Of a DNA stretch of 64,000 nt, positions 47,354 through 56,077 are shown piece by piece. Each line of letters opens with the position of its first letter. The stretch's first letter is position 1. Both the position numbers and the translations under genes were made by a program. The notes beneath the pieces were generated by a model. That model worked only from the letters and a program-made list of their open reading frames with translations, was not told where the DNA came from and did not search any database. Origin of the DNA: Bdellovibrionales bacterium (GTDB lineage: Bacteria > Bdellovibrionota > Bdellovibrionia > Bdellovibrionales > Bdellovibrionaceae); NCBI GenBank assembly GCA_016713585.1, contig JADJOV010000027.1:391430-455429 (forward strand), given 5' to 3'.

Positions 47354-47865
47354 AAAGAAAAAGCGCATCACCTGGGCCCAGCTGCTCAAGCGAGTCTTCA
47401 AAATGGACATGGAAACCTGCAATGTTTGCGGCGGAAAAATGGCAGTCATCTCCGCAATCACTGATCCCGAGGTGATCCAAAAATACTCGAACATCTGAAA
47501 CTTCCCACAAGATCACCGAAAATCCACCCAAGCCGAGGACCACCACAACACCATTGCAAAGGTTCTGGAGACGACTTCATCCAAGCCTTCCCTGATTATG
47601 ATTAGACCAAGACACACGACTCATGAGCTTTCTTGGACCCCTCAGATTCGAAATCCAAGAGTCGGCGGGACTCCTATACAAAAAAACAAATCCAATGAGA
47701 AAAAATCGATATAAAATCTCATAAACAGTCCATCAATCTAAAAAGCATCATCAAAAACTCAAAAAAATTGAGCAGAATTAACTGGAAACCAACTTCCCGC
47801 AGAATTGACCAGGCGTCCTATATAATTGAGTTCCTCAGCGCAGGTGCTTTGTTCTTCCTATCCTC
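47354..47865 (+). mobile_element. tandem 3'-end fragment of an IS91-like element
   Basis: Repeats the segment that starts at AAAGAAAAAGCGCATCACC in copy C (about 46910) and runs to the common terminus TTCCTATCCTC at 47865. Small differences (ACAAGATCACC, CCACCCAAG) show it came from a different copy, not from a simple local duplication. It cuts a secreted-protein gene on the minus strand. Confidence 0.85.
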
Positions 47866-48035
47866 TTGGGAATCTCAACTTTGGTAAGTGTTTTGTAGAG
47901 AGCATCAAGATAAATCGGCTCTTCTTGGTTGAGGAGTCTTCTGCATTCTAAGGGTGCTGACGAATAGGCCGATCCTGAAAAAAAGGTGACCAGCAAAAAC
48001 AAAATGCCGCAAAATGCCGTCTGTCCTGTTGCCAA
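47866..48035 (-). pseudogene. secreted protein, N-terminal remnant cut by an IS91-like end
   Basis: From a TTG start: a signal peptide (FCGILFLLVTFFSGSAYSSA) followed by PLECRRLLNQEEPIYLDALY and KTLTKVEIPK, where the mobile element begins. About 56 residues remain. Its start resembles the Cys-containing starts of other exported proteins here, but no family is recognised. Confidence 0.5.
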
Positions 48036-48239
48036 TCAAACCTCCGCAAAAATCGACTCTTGGATCTCAAGAAATTTTCAGCTCTTTTCATGAGTTAGCG
48101 AAGTGACCTAACGAACTCAGGAAAGTCTCGCTTAGCTCGTCAATTACAGCAAAAATCAAGCCAATCATTCCGCCCTAGTGCGATCCACCTTTGATTGAAT
48201 ACGATCTATTGATTCTGTATGCCTATAAGGCAATACAGG

Positions 48240-48470
48240 CTACATCCAAAGTTGTGAGTGGGAAGTTGGGTTGTTTTTGTTGATTCTATTTTGTCTATGA
48301 AAGAACCTAGCATGGAGCCACGAGGAAGCCTCGAAATCTTCCAGACTACTTTTCCCTCTTGAAACGCTCTCATTGTGAACGCCCTGAGCGTAGGGAGTAT
48401 ATAATATTTTGTAGCCTTTCTCGCGAATCTTCATACAGAGATTTGTGTCGCTAAAGGACCAAATCTAGAC
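48240..48470 (-). pseudogene. C-terminal fragment of a family 2 glycosyltransferase
   Basis: Reads SFSDTNLCMKIREKGYKILY then TPYAQGVHNESVSRG, the usual 'D-x-L-x-x-R-x-R-x-x-G-Y' and 'H-x-E-S-x-S-R-G' end of polysaccharide GT2 enzymes, followed by about 35 residues. A stop lies upstream, so the catalytic domain is gone. It is debris between two IS91-like insertions. Confidence 0.6.
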
Positions 48471-48698
48471 GATTTCCGTAGGCATCTGATTTTGAATAAG
48501 TACCTGCAAAGAGAACTTCGGAAGCCTTTTTGTAAATAATTTTGTTATCTGCCAATTGAACTGGGTATTCAATTAATGTTGTCTACTTTCGATACACCTG
48601 TACAGCCAACTGGCGCTCAATTTTTACCCTCTCCAACTATCACACATGGTGAATGGAATACGTTTTGCAATGCAATTGTATATAATCGAGGAGTTTTT

Positions 48699-49548
48699 AT
48701 GAAGTATGCCCTTGTTTTCGCATCGTTATTGCTTTCACACGCTTCGGCTTTTGGCCATGATTGCAAAGTAGAAATTCCTGAACTCAATCTTCAATTCGTA
48801 GATTCAGACACAAATCAGGTCATTGAACAGCCAGTTAAAATGCTTGAACTTGAGATCGTCAGTGGACCTTTGATCAGAGAAATTCCGGCATGGATCCAGC
48901 GGCTCACAGGGATGAAAACTCAATGGCTTGAGCAAACGACCCTAAAGCCTGAAATCACTTACAATCCAGAATCAAAACATACACTTTATCAAAGACGGAA
49001 ATGTCTGCAAAGAAATGCTCGACTGCTGAATTTATGGCCTTGAATTTTGGATATACTTTCGATTTCAACCCTGAGGAAGGACAATTCTATTCTGAAAATG
49101 TCCAGTCTAAAAAGGATGGGTCAATTCAATACATGATGATGCCCTCGGAAAATCAAATATTTCCATGGCGTTGCATAATCAAATCGTAAAATACGGAGTC
49201 GATCAAACCAAGCGTCTGCATGTAAGGAAGCTCAATAAATACGTGGGCGAAATTGATTTATCTGACGATCAAGTGAGAACAACTGAACAATCTTTTAAAT
49301 TCAATTCAACAAATTCTGCCGGCAAAAAAGTCAGGTTGTTATTCTTCCTAGATGACAAAAATGAAAATACTGAATTTCTTCCCCTGTTAAAAGCGATAGA
49401 TGAGGCCAGGAAAAACAGAAACCAAAGCTTGAAGGTTTCGCTTTGGGGTCATTGTTACGGAAAGGAATTTGTCTGCGCTGCTCATTTTCTTAATTCGTTT
49501 GAAGTTATTAACACAGATATACAGCCGCGCATAAGTTCGGGGACATAG
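48699..49548 (+). CDS. exported protein of unknown function, two frameshifts
   Basis: ATG at 48699 after GAGGAG. Signal peptide KYALVFASLLLSHASAFG, mature start HDCKVEIPELNLQFVDSD. Two one-base deletions in short runs break it: AAA at 48991-48993 (restores HTLYQKTEMSAKKCSTAEF) and TTT at 49160-49162 (restores NQIFSMALHNQIVKYGVDQ). The corrected protein is about 280 residues and ends VINTDIQPRISSGT. No domain recognised; predicted periplasmic or secreted. Confidence 0.6.
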
Positions 49549-49655
49549 TTGCATTCTACTTTTGCTTGTTTATACTTCCCTGCCATGCAACCAAGATTCA
49601 TTCGACTTCATCATAGAACTAAAAGCAACTTAAAATTAAAAATGAGAGAAGCCGC

Positions 49656-50345
49656 TTCATGGAAAAACTTGCGGCCCTTGTCCCTCGACCACGAGTTCAC
49701 CTCACCCGATTTCATGGAGTCCTGGCTCCAAACTACAAGTACAGAAAACTCATCGTCCCAACCCCACTAGCCACGACTCCAAACCAAGGAGCGGTCGACC
49801 AGAGCCAAGATGACAACATTAAGAACGACTCAACAAAGAAAAAGCGCATCACCTGGGCCCAGCTGCTCAAGCGAGTCTTCAAAATGGACATGGAAACCTG
49901 CAATGTTTGCGGCGGAAAAATGGCAGTCATCTCCGCAATCACTGATCCCGAGGTGATCCAAAAATACTCGAACATCTGAAACTTCCCACGAGATCACCGA
50001 AAATCCACTCAAGCCGAGGACCACCACAACACCATTGCAAAGGTTCTGGAGACGACTTCATCCAAGCCTTCCCTGATTATGATTAGACCAAGACACACGA
50101 CTCATGAGCTTTCTTGGACCCCTCAGATTCGAAATCCAAGAGTCGGCGGGACTCCTATACAAAAAAACAAATCCAATGAGAAAAATCGATATAAAATCTC
50201 ATAAACAGTCCATCAATCTAAAAAGCATCATCAAAAACTCAAAAAAATTGAGCAGAATTAACTGGAAACCAACTTCCCGCAGAATTGACCAGGCGTCCTA
50301 TATAATTGAGTTCCTCAGCGCAGGTGCTTTGTTCTTCCTATCCTC
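49656..50345 (+). mobile_element. IS91-like element copy D, strongly 5'-truncated
   Basis: Begins at TTCATGGAAAAACTTGCGG and ends at the common terminus at 50345. It holds only the transposase C-terminus (HLTRFHGVLAPNY to CNVCGGKMAVISA), with one A missing in the run at 49962-49966 that ends the frame early. Its right end cuts an IS1380-like transposase gene. Confidence 0.87.
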
Positions 50346-50846
50346 GACACCCTCAATCTCTTCACCATGATGAATGTGGTAGGTGGAATCAATATCCAGA
50401 ACTCGGCTGGAGGACACTTTTTCCCCATGATGCTCTCGCAAAAGGCTATGAAAGGTCTTCCCCATGGTGTTCAGAACTGAATTGAGACCAGCTATATGGT
50501 GAGGTTCAAAGTCATTCAGATAATCAAGGATAGTCCTGGGAGCAGGAACCCGTCCCCCCAGCAAGCTCGTCAAATACTCGTCATCTTGGAGCTCCTCGAA
50601 GTCTTCAACACTCTCTGCGCTCAGCAGGTGCCCTGCAATCAAAGTTAGAGCGAGAAACCCACTTCCTTGGGACCTGTGAGAAACACGCTCTGGCAAATGT
50701 TTGAGCAGCTCCGGATAGACAGGGCTTCGCATCAGGGTCTGAACCATGAGTCCGATACCAGTTGTTGAAGTCAGTCGATCTTTGCACGGAATAATTCTGA
50801 TTTGCCTCATGGCGCGTTCGATGCGCCGCCTCTCTTGCCTAATCAT
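50346..50846 (-). pseudogene. IS1380-like transposase, N-terminal fragment cut by IS91-like copy D
   Basis: About 167 residues from the ATG at 50846 (preceded by GGAGGAG). LTSTTGIGLMVQTLMRSP, ESVEDFEELQDDEYLTSLLG, PAPRTILDYLNDFEPHHI and SRVLDIDSTYHIHHGEEIEG match the IS1380-type DDE transposase, with the first catalytic Asp in DIDST. The frame ends in the IS91-like terminus. Shows that the IS91-like element landed in an older insertion sequence. Confidence 0.8.
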
Positions 50847-50914
50847 TGAACAATCTCCTCCAAACAAACGAAGAAAATCTAATACTCCATAGGCAGGCAA
50901 AAGTAAATTAAATA

Positions 50915-51094
50915 TTATTGATTTAAACTACGAGTCGCCACCAAATTGGTGCGATATTTCTCAGCGCAAAACGGCATGAGACCTAAAGCAGATGGGGACT
51001 TTACGCCTAGGGATGATTTTTTATCCGCGGGGTTAGGATCTAAACAATTGAAATCACTAGAGAGAGACGCCCAGTCTTTTCTTTGAATCTTCAT
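50915..51094 (-). CDS. hypothetical 59-residue protein
   Basis: Short frame with an ideal AGGAGG site seven bases before the ATG at 51094. It reads MKIQRKDWASLSSDFNCLDP and ends NLVATRSLNQ. No domain and no hydrophobic segment. Good ribosome site is the main support. It lies upstream of the IS1380-like fragment and might be a remnant. Confidence 0.4.
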   Translation of the reverse strand: MKIQRKDWASLSSDFNCLDPNPADKKSSLGVKSPSALGLMPFCAEKYRTNLVATRSLNQ

Positions 51095-51272
51095 GAAACC
51101 TCCTGAAACGTCACAAGTTTGCTTCTTTTATGCTTCTCGAATGCTTCTTTTAAAAACTCATTTTCAGAGGGGAAATTCTATCCCTGCTGAAAACTGTATT
51201 CCTATTTCTAGGTTGGGAATTCACTCATTCTAGAAATAATACCCAAAATCCCACAAATATAAGGAGGTCCCC

Positions 51273-51443
51273 ATGGGACTAGACAAACTCATTCAATCAA
51301 TCGCAACCATCGCTGTTTTAGTTGTCGCAAGTGGTCACTTACCCCAGACCCTGAAAGCTGTTCGACAGGCGCAACTTCAACTGATCCAAGATTCCAAAGC
51401 ATCCAAATGGGGGCAGGCATTTCTGCTACCACCATCGAAATAG
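51273..51443 (+). CDS. hypothetical 56-residue protein
   Basis: Starts 5 bases after AAGGAGGT. It reads MGLDKLIQSIATIAVLVVAS then GHLPQTLKAVRQAQLQLIQD and ends FLLPPSK. A short hydrophobic helix near the N-terminus is followed by an amphipathic helix. The very strong ribosome site and even composition support a real gene. Function unknown. Confidence 0.55.
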   Translation: MGLDKLIQSIATIAVLVVASGHLPQTLKAVRQAQLQLIQDSKASKWGQAFLLPPSK

Positions 51444-51513
51444 AAGTCAGCCATATTTGGTGTCTCAAATTTCTGGCGTCTCTAAAAATGGTTCTTAAGT
51501 GACCGCTCACTAT

Positions 51514-51610
51514 GGCACAGATCTTTTTTCACCTCTCCGCACGGACCGCACGCCAACCCTTGGTTGTCGTGGGTCCTGCCGCATCCGCGTGTCGAGGTGC
51601 GATCTGTGCC
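51514..51610. repeat. 10-bp inverted repeat flanking 77 bases
   Basis: GGCACAGATC (51514-51523) and GATCTGTGCC (51601-51610) are exact reverse complements. The enclosed segment is GC-rich compared with its surroundings and contains no gene. It precedes the 161-residue protein gene by 90 bases and could be a 5' leader structure. Confidence 0.35.
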
Positions 51611-51698
51611 TTCGTTCACGTTTTTCCTCTTCGAGTTGCTCAGCCGTTGTTGAAGGACCCTCGAAAGAGAAAAAATACACCGAACCAAGGAGACTCAC

Positions 51699-52184
51699 AT
51701 GAACAACGAAATCCTCGAACAACTTAAAGAATTGGCATTTAGCCGATCAATTCCATTTTGCTATAGCTGTTACAAAGAAGCTCCAACTGGCTGCTGCAAA
51801 CACTGTGGATCAGACGACCTTATGTGCTTGGTTCCCGGAGTCGGCTGTGAATACGGCACCGATTGGGTTATCAAGCACATCCTAGAAACAGAATTGACCG
51901 CAGTCGATCTTGAAGAGGAATTCGAGGAGTCAATTCGTCAATGCTATCCCGAGGAAACTCAAGTTGGATGGATGACGTTTGATACTGTGAGGCTAATGAA
52001 GGAAAACGATCCCATTGGCTGGCAGTGTGCGCTTTCTGAATATGAGTCCCAAGAGGAATCTGAAGGGACTATAGTTTCATTCGATAGCGGGTCAACTTAC
52101 TACAATTTTTCAACGCTTGAAGATTTTTTCAAAAACACGCATAATACCTGTTTTCAAAAGTCGAGTACTCCTTATTCTCCCTAG
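51699..52184 (+). CDS. conserved hypothetical protein with Cys-rich N-terminus
   Basis: 161 residues after AAGGAGACTCAC. Two zinc-ribbon-like pairs, CYSCYKEAPTGCCKHCG (C-x2-C and C-x2-C), then LVPGVGCEYGTDWVIKHIL, an acidic middle and QVGWMTFDTVRLMKENDPIG. From memory, closely similar proteins occur on plasmids and integrative elements in many bacteria, without assigned function. Stands alone between two unknown small genes and the stress cluster. Confidence 0.6.
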   Translation: MNNEILEQLKELAFSRSIPFCYSCYKEAPTGCCKHCGSDDLMCLVPGVGCEYGTDWVIKHILETELTAVDLEEEFEESIRQCYPEETQVGWMTFDTVRLMKENDPIGWQCALSEYESQEESEGTIVSFDSGSTYYNFSTLEDFFKNTHNTCFQKSSTPYSP

Positions 52185-52240
52185 ACGTTTTACATTTCAT
52201 ATGTCACATGACCACTCTAATCTGCTACACTATGATGCAT

Positions 52241-52786
52241 TTAAAAAATAGCTGGGTTTTGTTCACTTCCAGTCAACCTCAAAAAGTTCAATTCAGAAAA
52301 TTCAAGTTTCAAAGATTTTTCGACTTCCTCAAGCGATTCTTTGAGGCCAATCAGGTTAATACAATCCTTGATCCCGGACAGCTCCCAAGAGGCTCTAGCT
52401 GCAAAAGCCTTGAGGCGTGGACGAAACACTAGTCCTTCGAGTTTCACGACGCCATCACACACATCCACATCGATCCACTCGCCAGGCAATAGCGGTAAAG
52501 TAAGAATTTGCTTTGAGATCAAGGTTTCAAGCTCTTTGTCTGTTCGGCAGTAATCATCAACAACCTGAGATTGATCTTTTAATTCGACAACACCCTCCGT
52601 TGTTTTAATAACGCTAACCGCTGCGGCATGACGGTAGGGTTTATCAAAATATCCATTTAAAGTCACAACTCCATTTTTTACTTTGATAGAGACATCTGAA
52701 TTACTCACTCGAATATCCCAACGGATTCGATTTTGAATCCGTTCCAATAGTATCTGAGCAGCTGCTTTATAGTTTTTTACTTTCAT
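52241..52786 (-). CDS. protein with two BON domains
   Basis: 181 residues, no signal peptide. Domain 1: DIRVSNSDVSIKVKNGVVTL then NGYFDKPYRHAAAVSVIKTT. Domain 2: WIDVDVCDGVVKLEGLVFRP then LKAFAARASWELSGIKDCIN. BON domains bind membranes or lipids and often occur in stress-induced OsmY-like proteins, but those are usually exported. It belongs to the minus-strand cluster with HPF. Confidence 0.8.
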   Translation of the reverse strand: MKVKNYKAAAQILLERIQNRIRWDIRVSNSDVSIKVKNGVVTLNGYFDKPYRHAAAVSVIKTTEGVVELKDQSQVVDDYCRTDKELETLISKQILTLPLLPGEWIDVDVCDGVVKLEGLVFRPRLKAFAARASWELSGIKDCINLIGLKESLEEVEKSLKLEFSELNFLRLTGSEQNPAIF

Positions 52787-52807
52787 AGTTCCTCCGAATT
52801 AATGTTG

Positions 52808-53176
52808 TTAAGCTACAGTTTCTTGATTGTTTTTTATTTCAAACTCTGGATGACGCCTATCGGACACTCGAATTTTTGAAGCACGACGTAGAATTTTTTC
52901 TACGGTTTTAAGCGAGCTACGAACCGCCTGGTAAAAATCAGCACTAGTCTTCTTAGTAAAAATGGTCCGCTGCAGCCCCTTACCCTTCACCAATACTTCG
53001 CATTCAAATACGGGCTTGTGAGTAGATGACCGCGTTTTCGCCATTCCCAAAATGACATGAGTATCAAACTGACGCCAAGATTCAAATTTTCCTACAGCTT
53101 GATCAACGGAATTTTCCACATAACTTCTTATGTGATCAAGCCCTTCTAAACTTCTAAATTGAATTGATGTTCTCAT
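52808..53176 (-). CDS. HPF/RaiA-family ribosome-associated protein
   Basis: 122 residues. IQFRSLEGLDHIRSYVENSV, GKFESWRQFDTHVILGMAKT, FECEVLVKGKGLQRTIFTKK and DFYQAVRSSLKTVEKILRR follow the beta-alpha-beta-beta-beta-alpha fold of ribosome hibernation factors. It has no C-terminal dimerisation domain, so it is a short form. Likely expressed in stress or non-growing phases, for example attack phase; that link is inference. Confidence 0.75.
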   Translation of the reverse strand: MRTSIQFRSLEGLDHIRSYVENSVDQAVGKFESWRQFDTHVILGMAKTRSSTHKPVFECEVLVKGKGLQRTIFTKKTSADFYQAVRSSLKTVEKILRRASKIRVSDRRHPEFEIKNNQETVA

Positions 53177-53196
53177 AATTTCTCCTTTTCGTTAGA

Positions 53197-53397
53197 TCAA
53201 TTTTGCGTCTGCTGCTCTATATGTACTCTCGGTTCAAAATCCTCCATCGCGCCAAAAAATCGAACCTGCCTTTTATACCTACGGTAGTTCTGGCGATACT
53301 CCCTCATAAGTTTCTCGCGAATTTCAGGGGTATTGGCTTTAATTGCTCTATCCCACAACTGTGATAATTCCGACTTCATATTTTCTAGTAGTTGCAT
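53197..53397 (-). CDS. hypothetical 66-residue protein
   Basis: Helical, charged: QLLENMKSELSQLWDRAIKA and REKLMREYRQNYRRYKRQVR, ending RVHIEQQTQN. Preceded by GGGAGGAG before the ATG. It lies 20 bases upstream of the HPF gene on the same strand, so cotranscription is likely. Family not recognised. Confidence 0.55.
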   Translation of the reverse strand: MQLLENMKSELSQLWDRAIKANTPEIREKLMREYRQNYRRYKRQVRFFGAMEDFEPRVHIEQQTQN

Positions 53398-53576
53398 TTA
53401 TTTCTCCTCCCATAGTTAAATTATCGGCCATTGGGAGGAATTTTAAAAATAGATTAATTATATGCAATCAATCTCTTTTTAGTTGCACTGATTTTAACGG
53501 ATAAGTGTCGAGCAGGCGCGTCCAGATGGGTCATCGGCTAAAAACAAAGTACAACAAAAATCTCTAGCAGCACTTT

Positions 53577-54563
53577 CTACTGTATTTGATCCAGGTCAGA
53601 GAATTCTGAAATACTTTGAACGCCAATCTCAGGCTGGAAATTGGATTGCAACAATCTTCCACCAAATAAAGACTTTGTTTTTGACCAATCAGCCCTATAG
53701 TTCCCGGTTAAATCATTGTGCATAACTTTGAAGTCATTAAATTCATGCAAAAGAATTAATTTGTTCCTGGAGGTATATTTTAGAACCGATGTTCTAATTT
53801 TAAGTTTTTTTGCTAGGCTCGCAAAGCAGTGGCCCCAAAGGCCATGCGTTTCTCTCTGATGACTGCTCGCTGGCCCACCCTGGACGCAATCAATTTCATT
53901 CCCATTTGACACCAAATAGTACTGTTGAAATGTATTTCTGTCGTCCCAAAAATCGAATGGCTTAGGCAAATCGTAAATTCGCTCAAGTGTCGTATAAACC
54001 TGTGGAAGAAAAAGTTCCTGATTCAAAATCTTAAGTGCTTTTTCATATTCGCTATCAGACAGCTCAATGTCCGAGTCTGTTTTTTCGTCATATCTGTATC
54101 GTGCGAATTCCTTATATTCATAGTAGATCTCAGGGATTAGTGCACATTCCTGAGACCGATAAATCTCATCTCTAAGCTTACTTTCAAATGATGGCTTATA
54201 GTCGTCATTCTTAAAGTTAAACTGCTTAGTTGGATACTTTTGTTGTTCAACAATACGTTCGACCTCATCATCGCTGTAGTATTTATTTATCATTCTTTTT
54301 CTGGCCTCTTCATGTATTTTTGATACTCCTAAGACAGATTCATTCTTACAATACTTAGGGTCATGCATAAGCTCAACATCGAGTCTATCCTTTAAAATGA
54401 TCACGGATAAAAACTCATGTTTGCTATTTTTTAACCGCTCTGACAAATCGTTATGATTTTGCTCTTTAATAGATCCTAACCTCCTTTTGTCAGATAGTTT
54501 TCCTTTAAATTCAATATTCACAATTTCATTATTACCATTTTGTTTTGTTATAAAATTCATCAT
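53577..54563 (-). CDS. hypothetical 328-residue soluble protein
   Basis: No signal peptide or membrane segment. The N-terminal part contains IVNIEFKGKLSDKRRLGSIK and many charged residues; the C-terminal part has NEIDCVQGGPASSHQRETHG then LWGHCFASLAKKLKIRTSVL and FGGRLLQSNFQPEIGVQSIS. The lower GC and different composition from its neighbours hint at acquisition. No family recognised. Confidence 0.6.
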   Translation of the reverse strand: MMNFITKQNGNNEIVNIEFKGKLSDKRRLGSIKEQNHNDLSERLKNSKHEFLSVIILKDRLDVELMHDPKYCKNESVLGVSKIHEEARKRMINKYYSDDEVERIVEQQKYPTKQFNFKNDDYKPSFESKLRDEIYRSQECALIPEIYYEYKEFARYRYDEKTDSDIELSDSEYEKALKILNQELFLPQVYTTLERIYDLPKPFDFWDDRNTFQQYYLVSNGNEIDCVQGGPASSHQRETHGLWGHCFASLAKKLKIRTSVLKYTSRNKLILLHEFNDFKVMHNDLTGNYRADWSKTKSLFGGRLLQSNFQPEIGVQSISEFSDLDQIQ

Positions 54564-54686
54564 AATTTATTCCTTTCGCGTGTCGTGAAAATCCGGCAGG
54601 CTGGTGTTAATGGTTAAAGACTAATCTCTAGGCACCTGGTAAGCAAAAAATCGTTTCCGCTGTTTAGCATTCTAAACTTCATCAGG

Positions 54687-55055
54687 TTATGAGTGCTCTA
54701 TTTGTCGAAGGGTTTGCCACTCTCTGGTGGGCTCATATGCATATAACCTTGCTTCCTTTTTGGGATTAATTTGGGTGCGTGGCTTCACAATGTCCACGAG
54801 GACTGCGTGGCGAGTTGAAGTAAATTCTCTCAGCGAATTGTCGACTTCAATGTCTAATTGGTTAGATCGGCTGCTCCACTCAGTAAATGAATAAATGATG
54901 CTGAATATAATGAGCGCTCCAGATACGAGGCCAACTCCAACCAAAAGGATTGGTACTCCCAAGACAAACGCCACGAAATTGCTGAGCAGAATTAGGATAG
55001 CTCGAAAAGCAAAACCCGCAGTTTTCGTCATTTTTTCAAAGAATATGTACTTCAT
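54687..55055 (-). CDS. small membrane protein of unknown function
   Basis: About 122 residues from the ATG at 55055 (MKYIFFEKMTK); the frame is open to 55067. Two hydrophobic helices (FAFRAILILLSNFVAFVLGV; ILLVGVGLVSGALIIFSIIY) followed by a soluble tail with KPRTQINPKKEARLYAYEPT. Likely inner-membrane. It lies downstream of the SDR gene on the same strand. Family not recognised. Confidence 0.5.
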   Translation of the reverse strand: MKYIFFEKMTKTAGFAFRAILILLSNFVAFVLGVPILLVGVGLVSGALIIFSIIYSFTEWSSRSNQLDIEVDNSLREFTSTRHAVLVDIVKPRTQINPKKEARLYAYEPTREWQTLRQIEHS

Positions 55056-55112
55056 ATATGTCCTCACTTTCTAAGGCTAAGCTACCAACTCGATTTTAAA
55101 ATTAAAAATAGA

Positions 55113-56057
55113 TTAATCGTATTTAATAGATATGTTATTCGTAGTGCTATTTATTGGGGGGACACTTCTCTCGGAAGAAATCTCTCCCCACCTGTCAGAT
55201 GCTGGTAAGGCTCTAAACATTACCCAGTGATAAATGGCACGAGGCAGAAATCGTCTAAATAGAAATAAGAACCATGCATCTGCTGTTACTGGTACCCTAA
55301 GAGAAGGGTTTTTTTGTTTAATTACTCGTACAATTTTTCTGGCAACACTTTCCGGTGAAGCTAGGGTCCGCTTCATGGTCCATGAAATCAATTTTTCCAT
55401 ATTCCTATAGTGGTGGTAATAAGGATCTTTTTGACCGGAGGCAATAGCAGCGCGGCTCCATTTTGTAGTCTGAGTATTTTGAAACGAATCTGATCTCATG
55501 AAACCTGGAATAATCAATGTGACATGGATATTCCATGGCTTTACGTCATACCATAAGGACTCAGCTCCTCCTTCAAGAGCAAATTTTGATCCACAGTAAC
55601 AAGCCATGGTAGGCATACCTATTAAGCCCGCTGCCGATGAGATGTTAATAATTCTCCCATTTCTTCGCTTACGCATCCCAGGCAGAGCAAGGGCGGCGAG
55701 CCTCATTGGTCCAATATAATTAATTTCAAGCAAACCAATTCTGTCATCTGCACTTGCATCTTCCACAACTGAGCGCATTGCAATTCCCGCATTATTAATC
55801 AGAACATCGAGTCCGCCCAAGGTAGCCTCACATTCGGAAATCACGGCAATTCTTTCCTCTTTGCTAGTTACATCTAGTGGCCGTAAATAAATTTCATCTG
55901 ATTCAAAAATTCCTGCCGCACTAAAACATTTCAACGACTTTGCTCTGGCTGTCAGTACTAACCGATAGTTTCCATCCTCGATGAGCTCCTTTGCAAGCGC
56001 AAGTCCTAAACCAGTGCTTGCTCCAGTCAGAAGAACGAGTGGTTTGTTCGTTGTCAT
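55113..56057 (-). CDS. short-chain dehydrogenase/reductase
   Basis: 314 residues. Cofactor motif LLTGASTGLGLALAKELIE, NNAGIAMRS, and the catalytic Ser-Tyr-Lys in INISSAAGLIGMP and CYCGSKFALEG. After the Rossmann domain comes a hydrophobic helix (AWFLFLFRRFLPRAIYHWVM), suggesting membrane association and perhaps a lipid or steroid-like substrate. It is followed by a 30-residue tail. Directly downstream of sodB on the same strand with a 20-base gap. Confidence 0.88.
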   Translation of the reverse strand: MTTNKPLVLLTGASTGLGLALAKELIEDGNYRLVLTARAKSLKCFSAAGIFESDEIYLRPLDVTSKEERIAVISECEATLGGLDVLINNAGIAMRSVVEDASADDRIGLLEINYIGPMRLAALALPGMRKRRNGRIINISSAAGLIGMPTMACYCGSKFALEGGAESLWYDVKPWNIHVTLIIPGFMRSDSFQNTQTTKWSRAAIASGQKDPYYHHYRNMEKLISWTMKRTLASPESVARKIVRVIKQKNPSLRVPVTADAWFLFLFRRFLPRAIYHWVMFRALPASDRWGEISSERSVPPINSTTNNISIKYD

Positions 56058-56077
56058 AATTCCTCCCTCTTGACTAT

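Noticed and set aside
51499..51727. Overlapping frames on both strands at 51499-51727
   Set aside because: All are short, overlap each other on both strands, and lack domains; they reflect GC-rich non-coding DNA around an inverted repeat.
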